The translations under genes were made by a program, and so were the position numbers. Below, in pieces: positions 1-6,363 of a stretch of DNA of 64,000 nt. The number at the start of each line of letters is the position of its first letter. Position 1 is the first letter of the stretch. This stretch comes from a virus. The notes under the pieces are model-generated. The model did not search any database. It was not told the origin of the DNA and worked only from the letters and a program-made list of their open reading frames with translations. The stretch is taken from the IMG/VR virus record IMGVR_UViG_3300027736_000034, positions 23,101 to 87,100 of that record; one strand, written 5' to 3'.

Positions 1-1
1 G

Positions 2-223
2 CACCATCATGGAAATTCTAGGTGGTCTATAGTGTATTATGTAGAACTTGCCGATGATTCTCCGGGAACACAATTTAAAGATTGTATTACATCAAAATAT
101 ATCTCCCCAAATGTCAAAGAAGGTGATTTATTAATATTTCCTAGTTGGATGTTACATCGTTCTCCGCCGAATCTTTCTCAAAAAAGAAAAACAATAATTT
201 CTTGTAATTTTTCTATAAAGTAA
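2..223 (+). CDS. 2OG-Fe(II) oxygenase, C-terminal part (5' end outside window)
   Basis: The frame is open from the left edge, so the N-terminus lies outside the window. The visible residues contain HHHGNSRWSIVYY, then GDLLIFPSWMLHRSPPN and a closing beta strand. This is the double-stranded beta-helix core of an Fe(II)/2-oxoglutarate dioxygenase, with N-terminal metal His residues and the distal His in MLHRSPP. It closely resembles the complete gene at 8510-9121 (HSHSDNSGSRWSVVYY, then FPSRAYHM). A GTG at 32 is an internal codon, not a start. Substrate is unknown. tRNA-His starts 3 bases after the stop. Confidence 0.8.
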   Translation, partial: HHHGNSRWSIVYYVELADDSPGTQFKDCITSKYISPNVKEGDLLIFPSWMLHRSPPNLSQKRKTIISCNFSIK

Positions 224-226
224 TAT

Positions 227-301
227 GGTAACCATAGTGTAAAGGTTTAGCACCTCACTCTGTGAAAGTGATAGAATGGGATCGTTCCCCATTGGTTACC
301 C
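227..301 (+). tRNA. tRNA-His(GTG)
   Basis: Acceptor GGTAACC pairs with GGTTACC. The anticodon stem TCACT/AGTGA encloses loop CTGTGAA, giving anticodon GTG. Base 73 is C, as in bacterial tRNA-His. The CCA end is only partly encoded and G-1 is not encoded. Confidence 0.9.
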
Positions 302-372
302 CAAAATTTCAACATCCGACCTAACGCTGGCAACAGAGGAAGTTCGGGACTTGTGGCAAGTGCGAGTAGGAG

Positions 373-412
373 AAATTTACTTTGGTATTATGTAAAAATT
401 TACTTTGGTATT
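373..412 (+). repeat. 17-bp direct repeat in a tRNA spacer
   Basis: AAATTTACTTTGGTATT occurs at 373-389 and again at 396-412. The surrounding spacer (302-545) shows no gene. It holds scattered tRNA-like fragments but no complete cloverleaf. Confidence 0.7.
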
Positions 413-545
413 TCGTTAAACTACCTAGATATAACAAGCAACACAAACAGAGTCAGGCAACACTTGCGCTATTGATTCGGGTTGTGGCAAAGATTAATGT
501 TAGGATAAAACAAAATCCCGGCTATGGGATGTTGAATACATATAT

Positions 546-622
546 GCCCTGGTAGCGCAATTGGTAGAGGCAATGGTCTAAGAAGCCATCAAGTGCGAGT
601 TCGAATCTCGCCTAGGGCACCA
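546..622 (+). tRNA. tRNA with anticodon AAG, class I shape (Leu codon CUU, identity doubtful)
   Basis: Acceptor GCCCTGG/CTAGGGC, anticodon stem ATGGT/GCCAT with loop CTAAGAA, T-arm GCGAG-TTCGAAT-CTCGC and encoded CCA are all intact. The anticodon reads AAG (Leu), but the variable region has only five bases (CAAGT), whereas a tRNA-Leu needs a long variable arm. The D-stem is weak. It is either a mis-assigned or recoded tRNA, or one decaying after an anticodon change. Confidence 0.8.
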
Positions 623-691
623 AACTAGGATAGTGTGAAAGAAAACTATCGACAGCCCGTCTAGGGCCAATTGGGTGAAAAGCCCATTCCT

Positions 692-770
692 GCCCCGCTG
701 GACAAATCTGGCAAAGTCGCTTCTCTCAAAAGGAAGAGTGTTCTCGGTTCGACTCCGAGGCGGGGTACCA
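692..770 (+). tRNA. tRNA with anticodon CAA, class I shape (Leu codon UUG, identity doubtful)
   Basis: Acceptor GCCCCGC/GCGGGGT, D-stem GAC/GTC, anticodon stem CTTCT/GGAAG with loop CTCAAAA, T-arm CTCGG-TTCGACT-CCGAG and encoded CCA are visible. The anticodon is CAA, yet the variable region is about six bases and lacks the class II arm seen in the two ordinary Leu tRNAs of this window (6254 and 9823). Confidence 0.8.
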
Positions 771-972
771 AGTTACGGTTGGCATTGTAGAGCCTTGCTC
801 TATGGGTTGACCACCAAATTTCAAGCTAGACGGTAAGATTGAGTCCCAAATAATCTAACACAGTTTTGGTTGGCTGTGTGACACCGCACACGATTATAAG
901 GTAGTATAAACTCTCTTACACGAGACAACCCAATGAGTCTGAAAGGATAGTTGGTTGCTTGAAAACCTATTT
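771..972. other. tRNA spacer without a gene
   Basis: The spacer holds tRNA-like debris (for example a TAGAG/CTCTA hairpin followed by an ACCACCA end near 780-818) but no complete cloverleaf and no coding frame with a ribosome binding site. It looks like decayed tRNA genes. Confidence 0.5.
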
Positions 973-1048
973 GCAACTTTAGCTGATGTGGTCATAGCGG
1001 CGGTCTGAAGAACCGTTGAAAGAGGTTCGATTCCTCTAGGTTGCACCA
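973..1048 (+). tRNA. tRNA-Phe(GAA)
   Basis: Acceptor GCAACTT/AGGTTGC, anticodon stem GCGGT/ACCGT with loop CTGAAGA (anticodon GAA), T-arm AGAGG-TTCGATT-CCTCT and encoded CCA. Confidence 0.93.
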
Positions 1049-1156
1049 AATATACATACTTACTACACAATAAGTGTAGATTTACTGAGCAATAAGACAA
1101 CGGTCTTATGCCTTCCTAAACAGGCTAAATATTAGTTTGTGAAAGGAACAAAAAAT

Positions 1157-1396
1157 ATGGAAGCAATGAACAAAGGATTCGCTGTCGCAGGCGGTTTTCT
1201 AAGTAGCGTTTTAGACTTAGGTGTAAAACTTTTAGCGGTGGGCGTAATCCTACAAATCATCTTCGGAGCAGCAGTACCATTCATCGGATTGGATATTCTT
1301 GCTAATGTAATCAAATTCATTACAGCACTTGGTAGCCAAGGCTTAGTTGGATTGGTTGCAATTGGAGTTTTAGCCTGGGCATTTGACAGGAAGTAA
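1157..1396 (+). CDS. Small two-segment membrane protein
   Basis: 79 residues. The ATG at 1157 has an AAAGGA ribosome binding site about nine bases upstream, which is preferred over the in-frame GTG at 1139. Two hydrophobic segments are visible: residues about 9-32 (GFAVAGG to ILQIIFGAA), and about 55-73 (LVGLVAIGVLAWA), followed by a basic DRK end. A strong terminator follows directly, so it is probably its own transcription unit. Size and topology would suit a holin or a small inner-membrane effector, but no family is recognised. Confidence 0.75.
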   Translation: MEAMNKGFAVAGGFLSSVLDLGVKLLAVGVILQIIFGAAVPFIGLDILANVIKFITALGSQGLVGLVAIGVLAWAFDRK

Positions 1397-1422
1397 AACT
1401 TTACCAAATACACACTCTCACA

Positions 1423-1446
1423 AAAACCCGCTAGTCGGGTTTTGTT
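1423..1446 (+). terminator. Rho-independent terminator
   Basis: AAAACCCG and CGGGTTTT pair around a five-base loop (CTAGT), followed by a T-rich run. It closes the small membrane protein gene upstream. Confidence 0.88.
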
Positions 1447-1450
1447 TTGG

Positions 1451-1479
1451 TTGACAATAATTCAATAGTGTGTTATAGT
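1451..1479 (+). promoter_or_regulatory. Sigma70-type promoter for tRNA-Arg(CCG) and HNH gene
   Basis: TTGACA at 1451-1456 and TATAGT at 1474-1479 are separated by 17 bases. tRNA-Arg starts at 1487, close to the expected transcript start. Confidence 0.85.
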
Positions 1480-1486
1480 TACACAT

Positions 1487-1561
1487 GAGCCTTTAGTGCA
1501 ATGGATAGCATACAAGTTTCCGATACTTGAGATGCAAGTTCGATTCTTGCAGGGCTCGCCA
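1487..1561 (+). tRNA. tRNA-Arg(CCG)
   Basis: Acceptor GAGCCTT/AGGGCTC, D-stem GTGC/GCAT, anticodon stem CAAGT/ACTTG with loop TTCCGAT (anticodon CCG), T-arm GCAAG-TTCGATT-CTTGC, discriminator G and encoded CCA. Confidence 0.93.
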
Positions 1562-1608
1562 AGCAAAGAGTAAATAGTTATAGTGACAATAGCAGAAAAG
1601 GAGACAAC

Positions 1609-2169
1609 ATGGCTGTTCTAGCACTAGATATTTCAGGAGTTCCAAGACAATGGATCTCGCACGATGACGCAATTACATACCACGCTAAAGATGCGGTAGC
1701 ATGGAGCATGGGTGAAATTGTAGCAAAGTATCGTGGGGGTATGCAAAACTCCGGCGATCAAAGTTATATTGAAACTTCTAGTATTATCGCTGTGAAAGGT
1801 CACGGATTCAACCCTTACAAACATGCTAATGTAGCATTGACTAACAGAACATTGTTTGGTCGGGACCGGCAAGTGTGTGCGTATTGTGGTAAACACCACG
1901 CTAACTACCATCACTTAAGCAGGGACCATATTGTCCCTAAATTTTTAGGTGGACAAAACACTTGGATGAACGTTGTTACTGCATGTAAAGATTGTAATAG
2001 TAAGAAGGGTCATAAGACATTGAAAGAAGCCCGCATGGAACTTCTGTACACACCTTATGTCCCAAACCATTACGAAAATATGATTTTACAACATCGTAAC
2101 ATTCTTGCTGACCAAATGGATTACTTGTTAGCAGGTGTTCCAAAGCACAGTAGAATTCTACTAAACTAG
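1609..2169 (+). CDS. HNH endonuclease (homing type)
   Basis: 186 residues with a good site AAAAGGAGA before the ATG. The C-terminal half has the zinc-binding HNH core: CAYCGK, then SRDHIVPKFLGGQNTWMNVVTACKDCNSKKG, giving two CxxC knuckles around the DH metal site and the catalytic-loop Asn. The N-terminal 80 residues match nothing I recognise and may be the DNA-recognition part. It is co-transcribed with tRNA-Arg from the promoter at 1451. Like the other nucleases here it sits between tRNA genes, as expected of a free-standing homing endonuclease. The exact target is unknown. Confidence 0.88.
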   Translation: MAVLALDISGVPRQWISHDDAITYHAKDAVAWSMGEIVAKYRGGMQNSGDQSYIETSSIIAVKGHGFNPYKHANVALTNRTLFGRDRQVCAYCGKHHANYHHLSRDHIVPKFLGGQNTWMNVVTACKDCNSKKGHKTLKEARMELLYTPYVPNHYENMILQHRNILADQMDYLLAGVPKHSRILLN

Positions 2170-2170
2170 G

Positions 2171-2199
2171 TTGACAACAAATTCAACCTAGTGTATAAT
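2171..2199 (+). promoter_or_regulatory. Sigma70-type promoter for tRNA-Thr/tRNA-Asn
   Basis: TTGACA at 2171-2176 and TATAAT at 2194-2199 have a 17-base spacer and lie immediately after the stop of the HNH gene. Confidence 0.87.
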
Positions 2200-2247
2200 T
2201 CATATTAAATAAAGATAGTAGTGAGTAACATCACTACTATTGAAATT

Positions 2248-2321
2248 GCCCTTGTAGTATATTGGTATTACAATTGCCTTGTAAGCATTAGAAGAAGGTT
2301 CGATTCCTTACTGGGGCACCA
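2248..2321 (+). tRNA. tRNA-Thr(TGT)
   Basis: Acceptor GCCCTTG/CTGGGGC (one T-T mismatch), anticodon loop CTTGTAA on stem ATTGC/GCATT (anticodon TGT), T-loop TTCGATT and encoded CCA. Confidence 0.88.
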
Positions 2322-2340
2322 GTTTTATTTTAGTTTTTAT

Positions 2341-2416
2341 TCCCCAGTAGCACAGCGGTAGTTGCAGTTGACTGTTAATCAACGTGTCGGAAGTTCGATC
2401 CTTTCCTGGGGAGCCA
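2341..2416 (+). tRNA. tRNA-Asn(GTT)
   Basis: Acceptor TCCCCAG/CTGGGGA, anticodon stem GTTGA/TCAAC with loop CTGTTAA (anticodon GTT), discriminator G and encoded CCA. Confidence 0.93.
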
Positions 2417-2434
2417 ATTTTTAAGTGTTAATAT

Positions 2435-3058
2435 ATGGTTAATTTAATTGAGAATAACATAGAAATGAATTATAGAATATATAATTCAGAATTCATTGCT
2501 AAAAATATTAATATGATTAGGTATGAAGGTAATCTACATCATGCTAATTATAGAGAATTGTTTAAAGACAGCAAAAAAGGATCCACGTGGGATTATGGCA
2601 TGTATAATATTTTTTCTTTAGCTAGTGGTAGTGGTAGTGTTTTATTTTATCAAATTTATAAAGAGTTATTATTTGTAATTAAAGATTATTTAAAAGATCA
2701 ACACTCATCCGAAGATGATTATTCTTCTAATCTTTGGTTTCAATCCTGGTTAAATTATCATAAGCAAAATGAAGTACTAGATTGGCATGATCATAAGTTT
2801 CCCTTTCATGGATACATTAGTATAGACCCAAAAGACTCTACAACTGAATTTAAAAATTATTCTATTAAAAATAAAATAGGAAATATATATATCGGCCAAG
2901 GACATAGACAACATCGTGTCGTAGTTGATACTCCATACAACGGAACTCGCATAACATTGGGTTATGATATTGCAACTGTAAAAGCAATAGAAATGAGTAA
3001 AACATTCGATGTAAATAAGTTTAATTTGGGGTTTATTCCAATAATAATTGAAAGGTAA
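2435..3058 (+). CDS. 2OG-Fe(II) oxygenase family protein
   Basis: 207 residues. The C-terminal half carries an oxygenase core: VLDWHDHKFPFHGYISI gives the HxD-type metal pair, GQGHRQHRVVVDTPYNGTRITLGYD the distal His and the Arg that would bind 2-oxoglutarate. The start is uncertain: ATG 2435 or ATG 2465, neither with a clear Shine-Dalgarno. It begins just after tRNA-Asn and shares an A+T-rich style with the other oxygenase genes of this array. The substrate (protein, nucleotide, tRNA or sugar) cannot be told from sequence. Confidence 0.72.
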   Translation: MVNLIENNIEMNYRIYNSEFIAKNINMIRYEGNLHHANYRELFKDSKKGSTWDYGMYNIFSLASGSGSVLFYQIYKELLFVIKDYLKDQHSSEDDYSSNLWFQSWLNYHKQNEVLDWHDHKFPFHGYISIDPKDSTTEFKNYSIKNKIGNIYIGQGHRQHRVVVDTPYNGTRITLGYDIATVKAIEMSKTFDVNKFNLGFIPIIIER

Positions 3059-3060
3059 AT

Positions 3061-3255
3061 ATGTTAATTAATGATACTAGTGGATATAAATTGTATTGTG
3101 AAACTCGCAAATTAGATATACCTACGGGACATTATCATGTTCGTGTGTACACTACCTACGACTGGGCCAAAGATCCTGCGGCCGAACAGAACAAAATGGA
3201 ATTGATTCTATCCCAAGCTGAATTAGAAAAATTCAGACAATCCCTAATCGCCTAA
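3061..3255 (+). CDS. Hypothetical protein, 64 residues
   Basis: It starts two bases after the oxygenase stop with GAAAGGTAA as ribosome binding site, so the two are probably co-translated. The sequence is polar (GHYHVRVYTTYDWAKDPAA, ending in a helical LSQAELEKFRQSL). No domain is recognised. The next promoter starts within three bases of its stop codon. Confidence 0.65.
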   Translation: MLINDTSGYKLYCETRKLDIPTGHYHVRVYTTYDWAKDPAAEQNKMELILSQAELEKFRQSLIA

Positions 3256-3257
3256 AC

Positions 3258-3286
3258 TTGACAATAAATCACTAGTGTGATATACT
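3258..3286 (+). promoter_or_regulatory. Sigma70-type promoter for tRNA-Arg(TCT)
   Basis: TTGACA 3258-3263 and TATACT 3281-3286, spacer 17. The -35 is followed by ATAAAT, as in the recurrent promoter family of this genome. Confidence 0.87.
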
Positions 3287-3306
3287 GTCGGCAAGTTAAG
3301 AATTAT

Positions 3307-3381
3307 CTGTCGTTCGTATAATGGATAATACAGGGGATTTCTACTCCCTAAATAGCAGTTCGATTCTGTTACGACGGACCA
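3307..3381 (+). tRNA. tRNA-Arg(TCT)
   Basis: Acceptor CTGTCGT/ACGACGG, anticodon stem GGGGA/TCCCT with loop TTTCTAC (anticodon TCT), T-loop TTCGATT, discriminator A and encoded CCA. Confidence 0.9.
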
Positions 3382-3419
3382 AATACCAAAGTTGTTGTAA
3401 AAAATACAACAAAAATAGT

Positions 3420-3448
3420 TTGACATTAAATGGTCTTGGTGCTATAAT
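3420..3448 (+). promoter_or_regulatory. Promoter P1 of the tRNA-operon leader
   Basis: TTGACA 3420-3425 and TATAAT 3443-3448, spacer 17, with the family spacer start TTAAATGG. It is the first of two tandem promoters ahead of the tRNA-Glu/Tyr/Asp block. Confidence 0.87.
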
Positions 3449-3457
3449 CATAGCATG

Positions 3458-3502
3458 AGTTGAGAAAAGTGATCGTACTACTCAACTAGGTTCTTTAAAA
3501 AA
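3458..3502 (+). promoter_or_regulatory. boxB-like hairpin plus boxA-like element 1
   Basis: AGTTGAG (3458-3464) pairs with CTCAACT (3481-3487) and is followed at once by GGTTCTTTAAAAAA (3489-3502). The order hairpin then TTCTTTAAA is that of rRNA-operon leaders, where boxA recruits NusB/S10 for antitermination. Function here is inferred from similarity only. Confidence 0.55.
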
Positions 3503-3528
3503 ATATTGTCAGATTGTTTAAAAATAGT

Positions 3529-3557
3529 TTGACAATAAATGGATGTTGTGTTATACT
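3529..3557 (+). promoter_or_regulatory. Promoter P2 of the tRNA-operon leader
   Basis: TTGACA 3529-3534 and TATACT 3552-3557, spacer 17, with spacer start ATAAATGG. Confidence 0.87.
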
Positions 3558-3590
3558 ACATTCATTAGTTAAGAGGTTGTTTCAAAAAGC

Positions 3591-3668
3591 GAGACACGCT
3601 AGCAATAGCAAAAAGTCAAGCAGGAAACATTAAATGAGCAGGTCTCAGCCAAATGTTCTTTAAAATTT
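3591..3668 (+). promoter_or_regulatory. boxB-like stem plus boxA-like element 2
   Basis: GAGAC (3591-3595) can pair with GTCTC (3642-3646) to close a long hairpin, and TGTTCTTTAAAATTT follows at 3654-3668. That element is close to the rRNA boxA of proteobacteria (TGYTCTTTAA core). This repeats the arrangement found after promoter P1. Confidence 0.58.
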
Positions 3669-4062
3669 AAGAATCATATATCCCTGTTTAAGTTACAGGG
3701 CTCTATATGTAAATGTATTAACAGGGTTACCCACTCCGTTAGGCTGAACGTGATTGTCTTTGGATTAATTTTCGGGTCACTAGTAGGCATGAAGCAGGGA
3801 TCTAGAGGATAGGTTGAGGCGACACCAAAGCCAACAGTACTGAAGGGATAGGCATCTCCCGGTTAGCGACGGATTAAACAGTGGGCTGTAATAAGAGTAA
3901 GTCAATTGTAAGCAAGTGGTGTTGCTAATTGCGTTTCTCCCCAGTTAATATATTTTCATATAGTGAATTTGTGCAGGTTGGACAATCTTCCGGAGATTGT
4001 TATTTGGGTCTGTAGATAGAAATTTCGATAACTATCGTGACTAAGATACGCACAATTTTTAT
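3669..4062 (+). ncRNA. Long untranslated leader or structured RNA of unknown type
   Basis: About 390 bases between the second boxA-like element and tRNA-Glu have no plausible coding frame. A clear two-part hairpin is visible at 3675-3709 (CATATA/TATATG outside, CCCTGT/ACAGGG inside). The rest is mixed-base and structured-looking but matches neither tmRNA nor RNase P by eye. It is either a processed leader of the tRNA operon, decayed tRNAs or a separate RNA. Confidence 0.4.
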
Positions 4063-4138
4063 GCTCGGTTCGTCTAGGGGCCTAGGACACCGCCCTTTCA
4101 CGGCGGGTACACGAGTTCGAATCTCGTACCGAGTACCA
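4063..4138 (+). tRNA. tRNA-Glu(TTC)
   Basis: Acceptor GCTCGGT/ACCGAGT, anticodon stem CCGCC/GGCGG with loop CTTTCAC (anticodon TTC), T-arm ACGAG-TTCGAAT-CTCGT and encoded CCA. Confidence 0.93.
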
Positions 4139-4290
4139 AGTTTTTGTAGTCAGGTGAGAAGCGTGGGCAACTGTCGGAGATCAACTGACAGCTACATTTT
4201 TAATTTCGCATAGTTTAATACTAGAACAAAACGACACTGAGGTACCTTAGTGTAGATATCGGAGTACTGTTCCGATTGCGTCAAGAGTTT

Positions 4291-4374
4291 GGAGACATGG
4301 CAGAGTGGTCGATTGCGAAAGACTGTAAATCTTTTCTTAACAGCGCGGTGGTTCGAATCCATCTGTCTCCACCA
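4291..4374 (+). tRNA. tRNA-Tyr(GTA)
   Basis: Acceptor GGAGACA/TGTCTCC, anticodon loop CTGTAAA (anticodon GTA), a long variable region as in bacterial class II tRNA-Tyr, T-loop TTCGAAT and encoded CCA. The spacer before it (4139-4290) shows only a small hairpin around 4234. Confidence 0.93.
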
Positions 4375-4381
4375 TATAATT

Positions 4382-4459
4382 GCTTCGTTAGCATAGCTGG
4401 CCTAATGCGCTACCCTGTCACGGTAGAGATCAGGGGTTCAAATCCCCTACGAGGCGCCA
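4382..4459 (+). tRNA. tRNA-Asp(GTC)
   Basis: Acceptor GCTTCGT/ACGAGGC, anticodon stem CTACC/GGTAG with loop CTGTCAC (anticodon GTC), T-arm AGGGG-TTCAAAT-CCCCT and encoded CCA. Confidence 0.93.
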
Positions 4460-4462
4460 AGT

Positions 4463-4545
4463 TTTGTAAGTGTAGATGTAGCGAAAGTAAGGCGTCGAAA
4501 ACCTTATGAGGCAACGGTTCGAGTCCGGCAACATGGCAACTGCTA
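4463..4545 (+). pseudogene. Possible tRNA remnant (Ser CGA-like)
   Basis: AAGG/CCTT can close a loop containing GTCGAAA, and CGG-TTCGAGT-CCG resembles a T-arm. No acceptor pairing or CCA end exists in register, so I read this as a decayed tRNA. The bases from 4546 to 4675 hold small hairpins and no gene. Confidence 0.35.
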
Positions 4546-4675
4546 AGTAACTACTAGTACTACGTACCTCTATCCTGTCCGCGGCTTAGAAGAAAATACA
4601 GGTAGAATGGTAGCAATGAGTGAGGTGCTACTACTTACAAATTTAATAAACCCTACTCACTAGAGTAAATAAAGT

Positions 4676-5305
4676 ATGTTGCATAATATTTTTGGTCATG
4701 AAGTCTATATCAAAGAATTTGATAATTTGAATAAATTTGAACCTTATAAAAAACTTTTTACTAGGCAATTAATTAATTTAGGGCATGTGTATGTAGATGA
4801 TTCCACACATCACCCGGATATTCAGAAAAAGGGAAATTCGGTAAGTTCAGTAGCCAATGTTACAGATTTTCAAGGTCTTGTTGGATATTCCTTATTGAAA
4901 AAGGTACTTGAACCTGCAATTATAGAAGCTAGGTCATCCATGTTTAAAAACATAGAAATAAAAAAAATTAGTTTAACCAGGACCTGGCATAATATTAATT
5001 ATAAAAATTCTTATGTAGTATCACATTCACATATTAGACCATCTGATCAGGTAGCAAACCCTAATAGAAGGATGCAAGTTTGTATATTGTATCTTGAAGC
5101 ACCTGAGGGTTCAGGGAAACTTGCTATTATTGATGATGATCGTGAAAATTTACGTTGTACTGATTTTGATCAAGACAAAGTACATTATATAACAGTTAAA
5201 CCTAACATGTTAATTTGCCATGGTAGTGATGTAAATCATGCAGTTTCGGAACATCTTTCTGATGAAAGAAGAATATGTGTTATATTTGAATATATAATAG
5301 AATAA
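4676..5305 (+). CDS. 2OG-Fe(II) oxygenase family protein
   Basis: 209 residues. The oxygenase core is in the C-terminal half: SYVVSHSHIRPSDQ contains the first metal His pair, CILYLEAPEGSGKLAIID forms core strands, MLICHGSDVNHAVSEH carries the distal His and SDERRICVIFEY the 2-oxoglutarate-binding Arg. The N-terminal part is helical and unique. It stands alone between tRNA-Asp and tRNA-Gly with only five bases before the latter. No Shine-Dalgarno is evident (GAGTAAATAAAGT before ATG). Substrate unknown. Confidence 0.75.
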   Translation: MLHNIFGHEVYIKEFDNLNKFEPYKKLFTRQLINLGHVYVDDSTHHPDIQKKGNSVSSVANVTDFQGLVGYSLLKKVLEPAIIEARSSMFKNIEIKKISLTRTWHNINYKNSYVVSHSHIRPSDQVANPNRRMQVCILYLEAPEGSGKLAIIDDDRENLRCTDFDQDKVHYITVKPNMLICHGSDVNHAVSEHLSDERRICVIFEYIIE

Positions 5306-5309
5306 ATTT

Positions 5310-5383
5310 GCGGGGTTCGTATAGTGGTAATACCTTAGCCTTCCAAGCTAAAGCTGACAGTTCGATTCTGTTACCCCGCTCCA
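5310..5383 (+). tRNA. tRNA-Gly(TCC)
   Basis: Acceptor GCGGGGT/ACCCCGC, anticodon stem TTAGC/GCTAA with loop CTTCCAA (anticodon TCC), T-loop TTCGATT, discriminator T and encoded CCA. Its 3' end overlaps the stop of the opposite-strand HNH gene by 13 bases. Confidence 0.93.
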
Positions 5384-5649
5384 AGTTTGTTTAAAATGTT
5401 CATTGCTCGGGTTCTTAATCTGTTCATAAATTCAGATTCAGTTAACACCCCTTTAGCAAGATTACATTTTCTACAAGTCACTTGCAGGTTATCGTATGAT
5501 GTAGGTCCACCCTTTGATTCAGGTATAACATGATCCATGTGTATCTCAGCATCACGCAGGTCCTCGTCACAATACACGCAATAATAGCCATCACGTTCTA
5601 TTATTCTACGGCGTAGATTTAATGGAATACGGGCCTTGTTTTGTAACAT
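5371..5649 (-). CDS. HNH endonuclease (homing type), opposite strand
   Basis: 92 residues with a complete compact HNH fold: CVYCDEDL, then EIHMDHVIPESKGGPTSYDNLQVTCRKCNLAKG, that is CxxC, the DH metal site, the loop Asn and a second CxxC. It is the only minus-strand gene inside the tRNA array except the GNAT gene at 13310. Its 3' end runs 13 bases into tRNA-Gly, which suggests insertion at or near a tRNA end. No promoter could be assigned. Confidence 0.88.
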   Translation of the reverse strand: MLQNKARIPLNLRRRIIERDGYYCVYCDEDLRDAEIHMDHVIPESKGGPTSYDNLQVTCRKCNLAKGVLTESEFMNRLRTRAMNILNKLGAG

Positions 5650-5704
5650 ATTATTATTTAGCCTCAGGTTACCAAATATAGAAGTTTTTATTTAAGGTGC
5701 TGAT

Positions 5705-6196
5705 ATGTATGAATTTTTAAATGATAGTATTTTTTTAGAAAATAGAAAAAATAAAAAACATCATTTTTTTAAAAATGTTAATTTATGTCCGCCCACGTGG
5801 GATGATATAATAAAAGAACTAAACAACAGTGTTGTAGAGAAACGACACGTAAAGATATTATCTAATTCAGGATTTGTTTTCCACCAAGGAAAAAATGTTC
5901 CCGGGATTTCTGAATTATGTGAGAAAATATCGTGCTTAGATAAATCAGTATCCTGCACTGCACATTGTTATATTTCTTTCTTAGAAACAGCAGGCACGTT
6001 TGGTACACATAAAGATACAGCCGATGTTTTATTCTGGCAAATGATTGGAAAAACAAAATGGATCATTAATGATAATGTTACTGTAACGTATGAATTAGAA
6101 CCAAATGATTTTATATATGTACCAAGAAAAATGTATCATACAGTAATACCGCTAACACCTAGGGCAGGAATGTCATTTGGGTTAGATTATAACTGA
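5705..6196 (+). CDS. Cupin/JmjC-like 2OG oxygenase
   Basis: 163 residues. THKDTADVLFWQMIGKTKWI gives an HxD metal motif, and YELEPNDFIYVPRKMYHTVIPL gives the typical cupin strand with the distal His. This order (HxD, then about 45 residues, then PxxMYHxV) is that of cupin_8/JmjC-type hydroxylases, some of which act on ribosomal proteins. The ATG has AAGGTG upstream. It lies between the minus-strand HNH gene and tRNA-Leu. A role on a translation component is attractive from context but not shown. Confidence 0.72.
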   Translation: MYEFLNDSIFLENRKNKKHHFFKNVNLCPPTWDDIIKELNNSVVEKRHVKILSNSGFVFHQGKNVPGISELCEKISCLDKSVSCTAHCYISFLETAGTFGTHKDTADVLFWQMIGKTKWIINDNVTVTYELEPNDFIYVPRKMYHTVIPLTPRAGMSFGLDYN

Positions 6197-6211
6197 TTAT
6201 AGCCTAAATAA

Positions 6212-6240
6212 TTGACATATATCTATCTATGATATATAAT
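6212..6240 (+). promoter_or_regulatory. Sigma70-type promoter for tRNA-Leu(TAA)
   Basis: TTGACA 6212-6217 and TATAAT 6235-6240, spacer 17. The tRNA starts 14 bases after the -10 box. Confidence 0.87.
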
Positions 6241-6253
6241 AGTGAAATGAAAT

Positions 6254-6341
6254 GCGACTGTGGCGGAATTAGGTAGACGCCTCAGACTTAAAATCTGATG
6301 TCCGTAAGGGCGTACCGGTTCGATCCCGGTCAGTCGTACCA
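6254..6341 (+). tRNA. tRNA-Leu(TAA)
   Basis: Acceptor GCGACTG/CAGTCGT, anticodon stem CAGA/TCTG with loop CTTAAAA (anticodon TAA), a class II variable arm (TGTCCGTAAGGGCGT), T-loop TTCGATC and encoded CCA. Confidence 0.93.
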
Positions 6342-6363
6342 AATAATAAAAATAAAACATTAA

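Noticed and set aside
325-360. Fragment resembling the RNase P RNA core (ACAGAGGAAGTTCGGGAC).
   Set aside because: Only this short stretch resembles it; the P4 partner and other conserved blocks are not found nearby, and the spacer is too short.
3560-4062. tmRNA or another known large RNA in the 3.4-4.06 kb leader.
   Set aside because: No tRNA-like ends, no resume-codon tag frame and no matching acceptor strands were found. A leader with boxA-like elements explains the front part better.
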